Below are positions 1-7,033 of a stretch of 34,228 nt of DNA, piece after piece. Position 1 is the stretch's first letter, and each line of letters starts with the position of its first letter. The notes beneath the pieces were generated by a model, which was not told where the DNA came from, did not search any database, and was given only the letters and a program-made list of their open reading frames with translations. Both the position numbers and the translations under genes were made by a program. The stretch is from NCBI GenBank assembly GCA_029560415.1, contig JAKQKY010000149.1, positions 1 to 34,228 on the forward strand, given 5' to 3'. The DNA is from Bacteroidota bacterium (GTDB taxonomy: Bacteria; Bacteroidota; Bacteroidia; Chitinophagales; Chitinophagaceae).

Positions 1-1042
1 CCACCGAGCTGTTTTCCATATAGGTTGGCCTGATGGCCTCATGCGCTTCCTGTGCGCTTTCATTCTTATTCTTGTATTTTCTTACCTGCAGGTAACGGTC
101 ACCGAAACTCTTCCTGATCTCGGCCTTGATGCCGTCCATAGCGGTTTCACCAAGGTTCACACTGTCGGTACGCATATAGGTGATCTTACCACTTTCATAG
201 AGTCTTTGTGCCAACAACATCGTTTTACTTACGCCATAGCCGAGTTTACGGCTGGCTTCCTGTTGCAGGGTACTGGTAGTGAAAGGCGCTGCCGGCGTAC
301 GTTTACCAGGCTTTACCTGTATGTCTTTAACCGTATACTTTGCGCCGATGCAACTTTGCAGAAATTTTTCAGCCGCTTCTGATTCAGTGTAACGGGTGCC
401 TTCGGCTTTAAATACAACGGTGCGTTGGTTAATATCCGTGGCGGCCAGGCTGGCTTCTACTTTAAAACTGCCCACGGCATTGAACTGGTTGATCTCTCTT
501 TCTTTTTCAACAATAAGCTTCACAGCCACACTCTGTACCCTTCCTGCACTGAGTCCGCCCTGCTGGCCGATCTTGCGCCAGAGTACCGGGCTCAATTCAA
601 AACCCACGATGCGGTCGAGTACCCGGCGGGCCTGTTGGGCATTCACCAGGTTCATGTTGATGGTTCGGGGATTCTGTACCGCCTTTTCAATGGCAGGTTT
701 GGTAATTTCATGAAACACGATGCGCTTGGTGGTCTTCGGGTCCAGGTTCAGCACTTCGGCCAGGTGCCAGCTGATGCTTTCTCCTTCACGGTCCTCATCC
801 GATGCCAGCCACACTTCCTGGCTTTTTTTGGCCAGGCTTTTTAAATCGCTCACCACCTTGGTTTTATCGGGCGATATAATGTATTTAGGCATGAAATTAT
901 TGTTGATATCAATGCCCATATCATTTTTCTCGAGGTCACGGATATGGCCATAGCAACTTTTCACCTCAAAATCCTTCCCGAGTATCCCCTCAATGGTTTT
1001 GGCTTTTGCGGGAGACTCCACGATCAATAAATTCTTTGCCAT
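1..1042 (-). CDS. topA: DNA topoisomerase I, N-terminal part (cut by window edge)
   Basis: Type IA topoisomerase, which relaxes negatively supercoiled DNA through a 5'-phosphotyrosine intermediate. About 347 codons are present and the C-terminus lies outside the window. The start is the ATG at 1042, opening MAKNLLIVESPAKAKTIEG, the family's standard N-terminus. The TOPRIM domain (about residues 1-130) carries Glu9 and the metal-binding DEDRE at 82-86. The active-site Tyr is residue 289 in the ITYMRTDS motif, followed further on by the AHEAIRP motif. All catalytic elements visible are intact. The 277-bp gap upstream (1043-1319) separates it from the alpha/beta hydrolase on the same strand. I found no clear -7 box in that gap, so the promoter is unassigned. 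Confidence 0.97.
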   Translation of the reverse strand, partial: MAKNLLIVESPAKAKTIEGILGKDFEVKSCYGHIRDLEKNDMGIDINNNFMPKYIISPDKTKVVSDLKSLAKKSQEVWLASDEDREGESISWHLAEVLNLDPKTTKRIVFHEITKPAIEKAVQNPRTINMNLVNAQQARRVLDRIVGFELSPVLWRKIGQQGGLSAGRVQSVAVKLIVEKEREINQFNAVGSFKVEASLAATDINQRTVVFKAEGTRYTESEAAEKFLQSCIGAKYTVKDIQVKPGKRTPAAPFTTSTLQQEASRKLGYGVSKTMLLAQRLYESGKITYMRTDSVNLGETAMDGIKAEIRKSFGDRYLQVRKYKNKNESAQEAHEAIRPTYMENSSV

Positions 1043-1319
1043 ATTTTTTTATTACTTTTTCTTTGTTAACCGGCTGCAGCAGCAGGTCTCAGCATCGTTG
1101 TGTCACTCACTTGTACGGCATACCTTTCCTCAGCCATGGCACAAATGAGCATACTTTGCACTATGCAATATTACTTTAAAATTGAAAAATCAAAATTTTT
1201 GTTGCGAATCGCACCAATGAACCCACATGATTTTTTAATGATATGTTGGGCACAGCGGCCGTATGATCATCTATAAATACGTATATTTTGAGAGAAGGTT
1301 CTTTTATGCGTACGAATAG

Positions 1320-2162
1320 TTATAAAAAGGCGATGATCTCGTTCCTGATCGCAGGATCTTTATATATTTTACGATGCCCCAGACCCTTGCTGATGCGGAA
1401 CTGAACATTATAATGCCCGTCTTCTTTCACTTTTATAGCATCCCGCAGCGGTGTTACATCATCATCTTCATCATGAAACCACAATACAGTAGCTTTAATG
1501 TTATTTATAGCTCGCCGGATAGAATACCATTCGGCGGGTTTGCCGCTGCTGCTCAGGATCAGGTCTTCAAGCGATTTACGCAGGGTGGGGTTTTTCAGCC
1601 CGATGATTTTGAAAGCACTATCGATGGCCGTGGTGGTTTCTGTTGCAGGGGCAATCAACACAAGTTTCTTACGTGCATCATGGGTTATATTTTCAAGGGC
1701 CAGGCAAGCGGCCAGTCCGCCAAAGGAATGAGCTATAAAACCGGTGATGGGCCCGTATAAATCCATGATCCTTTTGATCATATCTGCATATTCTACAGCA
1801 TTCACCGTAGTGCCTTCGCTGGCACCATGTGCCGGGGCATCAAATGCCAGCACTTCATAATTTTTATTGATTAAAGGCGTTACATATTTGTCAAAATTGT
1901 GGCAACTGGAAGAAAAGCCATGCAGGATGAGAATTTTTTGATCGCGGGGATGGTTAAACCGGTATCCTTTTACCGATTTACCGTTGAGAAGGAACTGCAA
2001 TGGCTCGGCCTGGCTAAACACATCGCTCTGTTTAGCCGATTTGAGCAGGGGCGTGGAAAATAACTTGAAGGCTTCTTCACCGGCCTTTTTCTTATTGATA
2101 ATGCTCAAAGTGTTTAATTTGGCCCTGATAAAACCAAATGCTAGCTTTTTTTGTACATTCAT
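1320..2162 (-). CDS. alpha/beta hydrolase
   Basis: A 280-residue cytosolic alpha/beta-hydrolase-fold protein of unknown substrate. Visible elements are an oxyanion-hole LHG at 80-82, the nucleophile elbow AHSFGG with Ser146, an acidic residue in the HDEDDDVTP stretch (about 230-238) and catalytic His263 in GLGHRK. There is no signal peptide. The frame stays open upstream to 2282, but I place the start at the ATG at 2162: the extra 40 residues would be antisense to the DUF2520 gene and do not look like the family. The starts of the two divergent genes are only 19 bp apart, so their promoters must lie inside each other's coding sequence or leaders are very short. The fold is secure; a specific activity (esterase, lipase or other) cannot be chosen. 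Confidence 0.88.
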   Translation of the reverse strand: MNVQKKLAFGFIRAKLNTLSIINKKKAGEEAFKLFSTPLLKSAKQSDVFSQAEPLQFLLNGKSVKGYRFNHPRDQKILILHGFSSSCHNFDKYVTPLINKNYEVLAFDAPAHGASEGTTVNAVEYADMIKRIMDLYGPITGFIAHSFGGLAACLALENITHDARKKLVLIAPATETTTAIDSAFKIIGLKNPTLRKSLEDLILSSSGKPAEWYSIRRAINNIKATVLWFHDEDDDVTPLRDAIKVKEDGHYNVQFRISKGLGHRKIYKDPAIRNEIIAFL

Positions 2163-2181
2163 CAATTCAAAGTTAATACAT

Positions 2182-2937
2182 ATGAAGATTGCATTAATAG
2201 GTGCGGGCAATGTGGCCACGGTTTTAGGCAGAATGTTGCTTAAAAACAACCATACGGTGGTGCAGGTGATCAACCGAAACATCGATCATGCCCAAAAACT
2301 CGCCGAAGAACTGCAGGCCGATCATACCGATTTCAATGGTCAACCCGATCTGTCGGCCGACCTCTTCATCATTGCAGTATCTGATTATGCCCTGCAGGAA
2401 TCTTTGCCTCATTTTTACATCAACGATAAACTGATCGTGCATACCGCCGGCTCAGTTAACAAAGATGTATTAAAGCTGATTTCCAGCAATTATGGCGTTT
2501 TATACCCCTTGCAAAGCCTTAGAAAAGAAATGGAGGAGATACCGCCCGTGCCTTTTTTGGTGGATGGAAATAATGAAGGCGTATTACAATATATTGAGGC
2601 ATTCGCCCGCACTTTATCACATGATGTGCAGCGCACCACCGATGAAGAGCGCCTTAAACTACATACCGCAGCCGTTATCGTAAGCAATTTTACCAATCAC
2701 TTATATGCCATCGCGGAAGATTTCTGTAAAGCCGAGCACATCGATTTTAACATGCTCAAACCACTTATACTGGAAACAGCCCAGCGCATTAAAAGTACTT
2801 CACCTGCCGATGTACAAACGGGCCCGGCTGTACGCAAAGACATCCAGACACTCGATAAACATCTACGCCTGCTCGTGAATCATCCAAAATTAAGAACTAC
2901 TTATTTGAGGTTGAGTGATAGTATTATGAATCCTTAG
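2182..2937 (+). CDS. Rossmann-fold and DUF2520 domain protein
   Basis: A 251-residue protein with an N-terminal NAD(P)-binding Rossmann domain (MKIALIGAGNVATVLGRML, with GxGxxA at about 7-12) and a helical C-terminal DUF2520 domain (about 120-250, including the TGPAVRKD segment). The family resembles pyrroline-5-carboxylate reductase and F420-dependent NADP oxidoreductases; its reaction is not established to my knowledge. The frame is open upstream from 1984, but the ATG at 2182 is the natural start because the dinucleotide-binding motif begins there. From memory, in many Bacteroidota this gene sits next to kdsC and a UbiA/maf pair. Here three genes and two repeat arrays lie between them. Confidence 0.9.
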   Translation: MKIALIGAGNVATVLGRMLLKNNHTVVQVINRNIDHAQKLAEELQADHTDFNGQPDLSADLFIIAVSDYALQESLPHFYINDKLIVHTAGSVNKDVLKLISSNYGVLYPLQSLRKEMEEIPPVPFLVDGNNEGVLQYIEAFARTLSHDVQRTTDEERLKLHTAAVIVSNFTNHLYAIAEDFCKAEHIDFNMLKPLILETAQRIKSTSPADVQTGPAVRKDIQTLDKHLRLLVNHPKLRTTYLRLSDSIMNP

Positions 2938-3116
2938 GGGAACGTTTAAGGGTTTAAAAGTTTAAAAGTTTAAAAGTTTAAAGGTTTAAAGGTTTAAAGG
3001 TTTAAAGGTTTAAAGGGTTAAGACGTTCCGAACGTTCAAATTGTTCCAACCCTCAAACCCTTCAACCCTCAAACCCTTCAACCCTTCAACCCTTAAACCT
3101 TTAAACCTCCCTAACC
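2938..3116. repeat. Inverted octamer repeat array 1
   Basis: The whole gap between two convergent stop codons is a low-complexity array. The left arm holds eight uninterrupted 8-bp units from 2952 to 3015: three GTTTAAAA then five GTTTAAAG. The right arm (3051-3106) holds seven 8-bp units of the types CCTCAAAC, CCTTCAAC, CCTTAAAC and CTTTAAAC. The last is the exact reverse complement of the main left-arm unit. The arms are separated by about 35 bp and could fold as one long imperfect hairpin, possibly serving as a two-way transcription barrier between the convergent genes. That role is inference. Confidence 0.9.
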
Positions 3117-3764
3117 TTAATTATGCGGAAATACAATATCTGTTTGAACCCTATACGGGTCAACCGGTTTACCATTCTTATCTATCGGGTCGCCAACATA
3201 TATTTCATAGGGTGGGGAAGTAGACTTCTTTTTGGCCGATTTTAACCAGTCTTTCAGGGCATCGTAGGCCTGGCTGGTTTCTTCATAAGGCCCATAGTAG
3301 TGGGCAACCAGGGCACTATCGCCATTCAGTTTCTTAAATAAAATGTTTTTAGGAAGTTTAGCGGGTTTCTTATCTACCGGCAGGCCGGCCTCAAAAAAGA
3401 AAGGGGCTTTCTGGCTTTTATACCAGGCCATGGGCGCACCGGCAATTTTGAGTTTATTCTTTTTGATCACGTCAGCCATTTTTACTCCATAGATCTGCGC
3501 CAGTTTCTGGCTAAGCCTTACGCTGTTGAGGGCGCTGTCTTTCACATAGATCACATTATAGCGAATGGCAATGGTATCGGTAATATTGATGATCGGGGCG
3601 TTTTTGGCAGGTTCGTTCCTGGGAGTAGGCTTATCTTTCTTTAATATGACCGGCGCTACGGTATCTTTATCGCTTTTTTCTTTGGAATCGCTATTGCAGG
3701 AACATAGCAGGACAAGGCACAGCAGGCCTGAAAAAATAGGATTCAGTTTTTTCTGTTGGTTCAT
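3117..3764 (-). CDS. GyrI-like effector-binding domain lipoprotein
   Basis: A 215-residue exported lipoprotein. The N-terminus has a basic start, a hydrophobic stretch and a lipobox ending LCSC (Cys23), then a Lys/Asp/Pro-rich linker (about 24-58). The rest matches the GyrI-like small-molecule-binding fold: GDSALVAHYYGPYEETSQAY near residue 150, then DWLK, EIYVGDPID and a closing TDIVFPHN. In regulators this domain sits behind a DNA-binding domain. Here it is free-standing and, given the lipobox, probably periplasmic or on a membrane surface, so it may bind a small ligand outside the cytosol. It converges with the DUF2520 gene across the octamer array. The upstream gap is shared with the divergent ferredoxin gene. 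Confidence 0.82.
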   Translation of the reverse strand: MNQQKKLNPIFSGLLCLVLLCSCNSDSKEKSDKDTVAPVILKKDKPTPRNEPAKNAPIINITDTIAIRYNVIYVKDSALNSVRLSQKLAQIYGVKMADVIKKNKLKIAGAPMAWYKSQKAPFFFEAGLPVDKKPAKLPKNILFKKLNGDSALVAHYYGPYEETSQAYDALKDWLKSAKKKSTSPPYEIYVGDPIDKNGKPVDPYRVQTDIVFPHN

Positions 3765-3850
3765 AGCAGATGAATTAGATCATTCAGGGGTTAAATAACG
3801 TGGCAAAGTAAACAATATGTTTTAGATTTTCCTTAATTGGTAATTTCCTG

Positions 3851-3858
3851 TAGGTTTG
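3851..3858 (+). promoter_or_regulatory. Putative -7 promoter box of the ferredoxin gene
   Basis: TAGGTTTG followed by C matches the Bacteroidota -7 consensus TAnnTTTG. It ends 19 bp before the ferredoxin ATG at 3878. No well-spaced -33 TTTG was found. Confidence 0.5.
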
Positions 3859-3877
3859 CAATCCGAAATTTGCAGGT

Positions 3878-4213
3878 ATGTATAATATTACGTTTAAGTT
3901 TGAACAGAAGGGTTTGGCGCCGGTTACCATCAGCCAGGTAGAGCCGGAACAGTCGATCCTGGAAGTTGCGTTGAAGAATGATATTGAGCTTCATCATAAT
4001 TGCGGTGGCGTATGCGCCTGCAGTACCTGTCATTTATATGTAGAATCTGGTGAAACCCTTATAGAAGAACTCAGCGACAGGGAAGAGGATTTTATCGATC
4101 GGGCCATTAATCCCCGCCTGAATTCACGTTTGGGTTGCCAATGTGTGTTACTGGAAGGTGATGGTGAACTTGTAGTGACCTTACCAGACCAGTCGCAATT
4201 CTTAGGGGAATAA
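3878..4213 (+). CDS. fdx: 2Fe-2S ferredoxin (ISC/adrenodoxin type)
   Basis: A 111-residue soluble electron carrier. Cys42, Cys48, Cys51 and Cys87 form the C-x5-C-x2-C-x35-C ligand pattern of vertebrate-type (adrenodoxin/Fdx) [2Fe-2S] ferredoxins. Length and ligand positions match bacterial ISC Fdx, which supplies electrons during iron-sulfur cluster assembly. Cys46 and Cys89 are additional, non-ligand cysteines. The start at 3878 is preceded by a good -7 box. iscX follows 62 bp later on the same strand, which supports an Fe-S biogenesis role, although iscS, iscU and hscAB are not in the window. The symbol is assigned by type and context. Confidence 0.9.
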   Translation: MYNITFKFEQKGLAPVTISQVEPEQSILEVALKNDIELHHNCGGVCACSTCHLYVESGETLIEELSDREEDFIDRAINPRLNSRLGCQCVLLEGDGELVVTLPDQSQFLGE

Positions 4214-4275
4214 AAACCGGTAAGGTTGCCCTGTAAATAAACACCTAATTCATTTATCATAAAATCAAGCATTAC

Positions 4276-4512
4276 ATGTCTTTTGAATTACCTATTTACT
4301 GGAACGATTATGAAGATATTGCCATTCAACTTTATGAGCGGTTCGGCAATGATTTTGGAGAAGCGCAGATATATCGTATCCGGTTCACCGACCTGCATAA
4401 ATGGGTACTCGAAATACCAAGCTTCAAGGGAAAGGCAGAAGAGAGCAACGAAGGTCACCTGGAAATGATACAGAGTACCTGGGTGTATGAGTGGAGGGAT
4501 AACCAGAAGTGA
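4276..4512 (+). CDS. iscX: Fe-S cluster assembly protein IscX
   Basis: A 78-residue acidic protein. The core RFTDLHKWVLEIPSF, then ESNEGHLEMIQSTWVYEW, matches the IscX (YfhJ) family: the RFTDxHxW motif, the SNE motif and a C-terminal tryptophan helix. IscX binds IscS and iron and modulates the rate of cluster assembly. It is slightly longer than the E. coli protein because of about 10 extra N-terminal residues. It follows the ferredoxin gene in the same direction, the order also seen at the end of proteobacterial isc operons. The stop codon abuts octamer array 2 directly. Confidence 0.88.
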   Translation: MSFELPIYWNDYEDIAIQLYERFGNDFGEAQIYRIRFTDLHKWVLEIPSFKGKAEESNEGHLEMIQSTWVYEWRDNQK

Positions 4513-4767
4513 TTGATTTGGTGATTTGGTGATTTGAAAATTTGAAGATTTGATAATTTGAAAATTTGGTGATTTGAAAATGTGATAATTAGAAGTGTAT
4601 AATGAATTTGTAGAGAATGAATCTTCAAATCAATTAATCTTCAAATCGGTTCATCTTCAAATCTTCAAATTGATTCATCTTCAAATTAACCCATCTTCAA
4701 ATCGCTTCATCTTCAAATCTTCAAATAGAATCATCTTCAAATTGAACCATCTTCAAATAATCCCATC
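4513..4767. repeat. Inverted octamer repeat array 2
   Basis: The array fills the gap from the iscX stop to the kdsC start codon. The left part (about 4516-4595) is a degenerate 8-bp series of units such as GATTTGGT, GATTTGAA, AATTTGAA and GATTTGAT. After a short unique stretch, the right part (about 4622-4767) repeats ATCTTCAA at spacings of 8, 16 or 24 bp, always a multiple of 8. The left unit TTGAAGAT is the reverse complement of ATCTTCAA. The last unit runs into the kdsC ATG, so the whole translation initiation region of kdsC is repeat sequence. Confidence 0.88.
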
Positions 4768-5289
4768 ATGAACGTCCTCACAAACTTTAAAAAGATCAAG
4801 GCCTTTGTACTGGATGTTGACGGAGTATTAACTGATGGAAGGGTATTGTTACTCAACGATGGACAAATGGCCCGTAGCATGAATATAAAAGACGGCTACG
4901 CCTTGCAGTTAGCCATTAAGAAAGGATACCATGTATTGGTGATTTCGGGGGGGGATGATGATGCTGTTAAGACCAGGTTGCAAAAACTGGGTGTTATGGA
5001 TGTGCATATGAAAGTGGCCGACAAGAAGACTCTTTTAGCCGAATATGTAAATAAGCAAACTCTTACCTGGGAACAGGTTTTATTCATGGGAGATGATATT
5101 CCCGACCTGCAGGCGATGCAGATTGCAGGTTTGCCCTGTTGCCCTGCCGATGCAGTACCCGAGATCAAAAGCATTTCACATTATATTTCTCCCATTAATG
5201 GCGGTGCCGGTTGTGTGCGTGACATCATCGAAAAAGTGATGAAACTGAATGGCGATTGGGATACGGGTGCCGGCATAGCATCCAGGTAA
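4768..5289 (+). CDS. kdsC: 3-deoxy-D-manno-octulosonate 8-phosphate phosphatase
   Basis: A 173-residue HAD-superfamily phosphatase that hydrolyses KDO 8-phosphate to KDO and phosphate in the lipopolysaccharide inner-core pathway; cytosolic and tetrameric in known members. Motif I is FVLDVDGVLTDG with nucleophile Asp16 and acid/base Asp18. Motif II is VISGG near 58-62. The motif IV acidic pair is in FMGDDIPD (about 106-113). No cap domain is present, as in class C0 members, and the length is normal. The ATG at 4768 directly abuts the repeat array. UbiA-type and maf genes follow in the same direction. Confidence 0.93.
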   Translation: MNVLTNFKKIKAFVLDVDGVLTDGRVLLLNDGQMARSMNIKDGYALQLAIKKGYHVLVISGGDDDAVKTRLQKLGVMDVHMKVADKKTLLAEYVNKQTLTWEQVLFMGDDIPDLQAMQIAGLPCCPADAVPEIKSISHYISPINGGAGCVRDIIEKVMKLNGDWDTGAGIASR

Positions 5290-5352
5290 TCCCGATATCA
5301 GTTATCTTTAGCACCTGATATTATGGCTCTATCATAATCCTGAATACACTTC

Positions 5353-6309
5353 ATGAAATTATTGTCTGCTTTTTTACGCCTGGTACGTTGGCCCAACCTC
5401 GTATTCATCGGGCTCACGCAATGGTTGTATTTCAGCTGTGTGTTTGAAGCAGTGATTCATAACCCGGTAGAAACACAATACCCACTTTTGCCGGTATGGC
5501 TGCTCATGGCAGCATCCATTTTAATTGCTGCCGGTGGATATATCATCAACGATTACTTTGATATGCATATCGATTCGGTAAACAAGCCCGATAAAGTTGT
5601 GGTTGATAAACATGTGAAACGTCGTTGGGCTATCTTCTGGCATATGTTGTTTTCCATGGCAGGATTATTCATCAGCGCCTTCATCAGCTGGAGATCGGGC
5701 ACCTGGCTTATCCTGGCTGGTAATATTTTCTGTGTGATCCTGCTTTGGTTTTATTCGACTACGTTCAAAAAAAAATTACTCATTGGCAACATCATCATTT
5801 CGGCACTAACGGCGTGGGTTATCCTCGTTTTTTATTTTTATTTCAGTGGCGGTTTATATGCATCTGCAACCTCGGGCTGGTATAATAATCACCATGATTT
5901 TGACATCCGTCGCCTGTTCAAATTCACCATTTTATATGCCGGCTTTGCATTTATATTATCTGTTGTTAGGGAAGTGGTGAAAGACCTTGAAGATATGCAG
6001 GGCGATGCCCAGTATAATTGTAATACCATGCCCATTGCCTGGGGCGTACCTGCCAGCAAGGTTTTTTCGGCCGTTTGGATCGTTGTAGCTGCTGCAGCCC
6101 TGGCCATTGTACAGTTCTATGCCTGGCAATCGGGATGGTGGCCGATTGTATTATATTGTATTTTACTCGTTATTGGGCCACTGTTGTTGATCCTGCGAAA
6201 ATTACAATTGGCTTCTCAACCGGCAGATTATCGGCATATCAGCAACCTTATCAAATGGGTGATGCTGGCAGGCATCCTTTCTATGTTGTTTTTTAAATTT
6301 TTAGTATAA
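5353..6309 (+). CDS. UbiA-family prenyltransferase
   Basis: A 318-residue integral membrane prenyltransferase with about eight to nine hydrophobic segments. The first Asp-rich motif is INDYFDMHID (65-74) followed by NKPDK. The second is VVKDLEDMQGD (208-218). Both bind prenyl diphosphate through Mg2+ in this family. The pattern is closest to proteins annotated as geranylgeranylglycerol-phosphate geranylgeranyltransferase or other UbiA homologues in Bacteroidota; the true acceptor is unknown. The stop codon directly abuts the maf ATG, so the two are co-transcribed. A 7-bp inverted repeat (ATATCAG at 5295-5301 and CTGATAT at 5315-5321) lies in the upstream gap. Confidence 0.85.
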   Translation: MKLLSAFLRLVRWPNLVFIGLTQWLYFSCVFEAVIHNPVETQYPLLPVWLLMAASILIAAGGYIINDYFDMHIDSVNKPDKVVVDKHVKRRWAIFWHMLFSMAGLFISAFISWRSGTWLILAGNIFCVILLWFYSTTFKKKLLIGNIIISALTAWVILVFYFYFSGGLYASATSGWYNNHHDFDIRRLFKFTILYAGFAFILSVVREVVKDLEDMQGDAQYNCNTMPIAWGVPASKVFSAVWIVVAAAALAIVQFYAWQSGWWPIVLYCILLVIGPLLLILRKLQLASQPADYRHISNLIKWVMLAGILSMLFFKFLV

Positions 6310-6876
6310 ATGAAGTCGAAAAAAATAATCCTGGCTTCCCAATCGCCGAGACGTAAACAACTGCTTGAATGGGCTGAAATAGATTTTGAAGTAATCGTGA
6401 GTGATACTGATGAGCGTTTTCCCGGGGGAATGGATTTTGCAGAAACGGCTATTTACATTGCCCGCCAGAAAGCATTGGCAGTAGCTTCAAAAATATCACA
6501 ACCCTTACCCATACTCGCAGCAGATACCATCGTGATATGTAATGGAAAGATCATTGGTAAACCAGTCGACCGGGCCGATGCAATCCGCATTCTCAATGAA
6601 CTATCGGGCAATGTACACGAAGTGATTACAGGAGTTGTCATTCTCAATGGCATCGGGGAAACGAGTTTTGCAGATAGCACTACCGTAACCTTTCATACTC
6701 TTGACCCGGAACAGATCGATTTTTATGTAGATAAGTATAAACCTTACGACAAAGCCGGTGCGTATGCTATACAGGAATGGATCGGCGTCATTGGTATCAA
6801 ATCTATCCAGGGCGATTTTTATAATGTGATGGGATTGCCGGTGAGCAGGGTAGTAAAAGCGCTTGGTAATTTTTAA
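6310..6876 (+). CDS. maf: Maf-like nucleotide pyrophosphatase
   Basis: A 188-residue member of the Maf/HAM1 superfamily, which hydrolyses non-canonical or canonical nucleoside triphosphates to monophosphates (dTTP/UTP or modified bases depending on subtype) and has been linked to septum inhibition. Diagnostic motifs are ASQSPRRKQLL (9-19), the catalytic Asp72 in AADTIV, GKPVD (83-87) and the C-terminal YDKAGAYAIQEW. The ATG follows the UbiA stop without a gap. The dTTP/UTP (YhdE-like) subtype is plausible but not proven. Confidence 0.92.
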   Translation: MKSKKIILASQSPRRKQLLEWAEIDFEVIVSDTDERFPGGMDFAETAIYIARQKALAVASKISQPLPILAADTIVICNGKIIGKPVDRADAIRILNELSGNVHEVITGVVILNGIGETSFADSTTVTFHTLDPEQIDFYVDKYKPYDKAGAYAIQEWIGVIGIKSIQGDFYNVMGLPVSRVVKALGNF

Positions 6877-6907
6877 TTAATAATTATTAATTAAAAATTA
6901 AAAATTG
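6877..6907. repeat. Short AT-only inverted repeat after maf
   Basis: TTAATTAATAATTATTAATT followed by AAAAATTAAAAATT is a self-complementary AT tract starting at the maf stop codon. It may act as a weak hairpin. It resembles the other low-complexity gap fillers in this region but has no 8-bp period that I can see. Confidence 0.55.
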
Positions 6908-7033
6908 TGCAACATCTTCCGGTTAAAAAACCTTCAAATCCTGTTTGATTTCCCTTTTTCTTTTTTTATCCTCATTGTAATTTGTGTATGGGTACCGGTA
7001 TGCTAATAACGGTTCCTGATAAACGCTTTTACC

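Noticed and set aside
41..953. Rightward open frames across the topA region
   Set aside because: They are antisense shadows of topA and match no family.
1984..2181. Longer start for the DUF2520 protein
   Set aside because: The extension is antisense to the hydrolase gene and precedes the dinucleotide-binding motif that normally begins the protein.
3041..3223. Small open frame of about 60 codons over array 1
   Set aside because: It is a translation of the repeat (Pro-Ser-Thr-Leu-Lys-Pro pattern) running into antisense of the lipoprotein gene.
2938..4767. Repeat arrays as CRISPR
   Set aside because: The units are 8 bp, tandem without unique spacers, and no cas genes are present.
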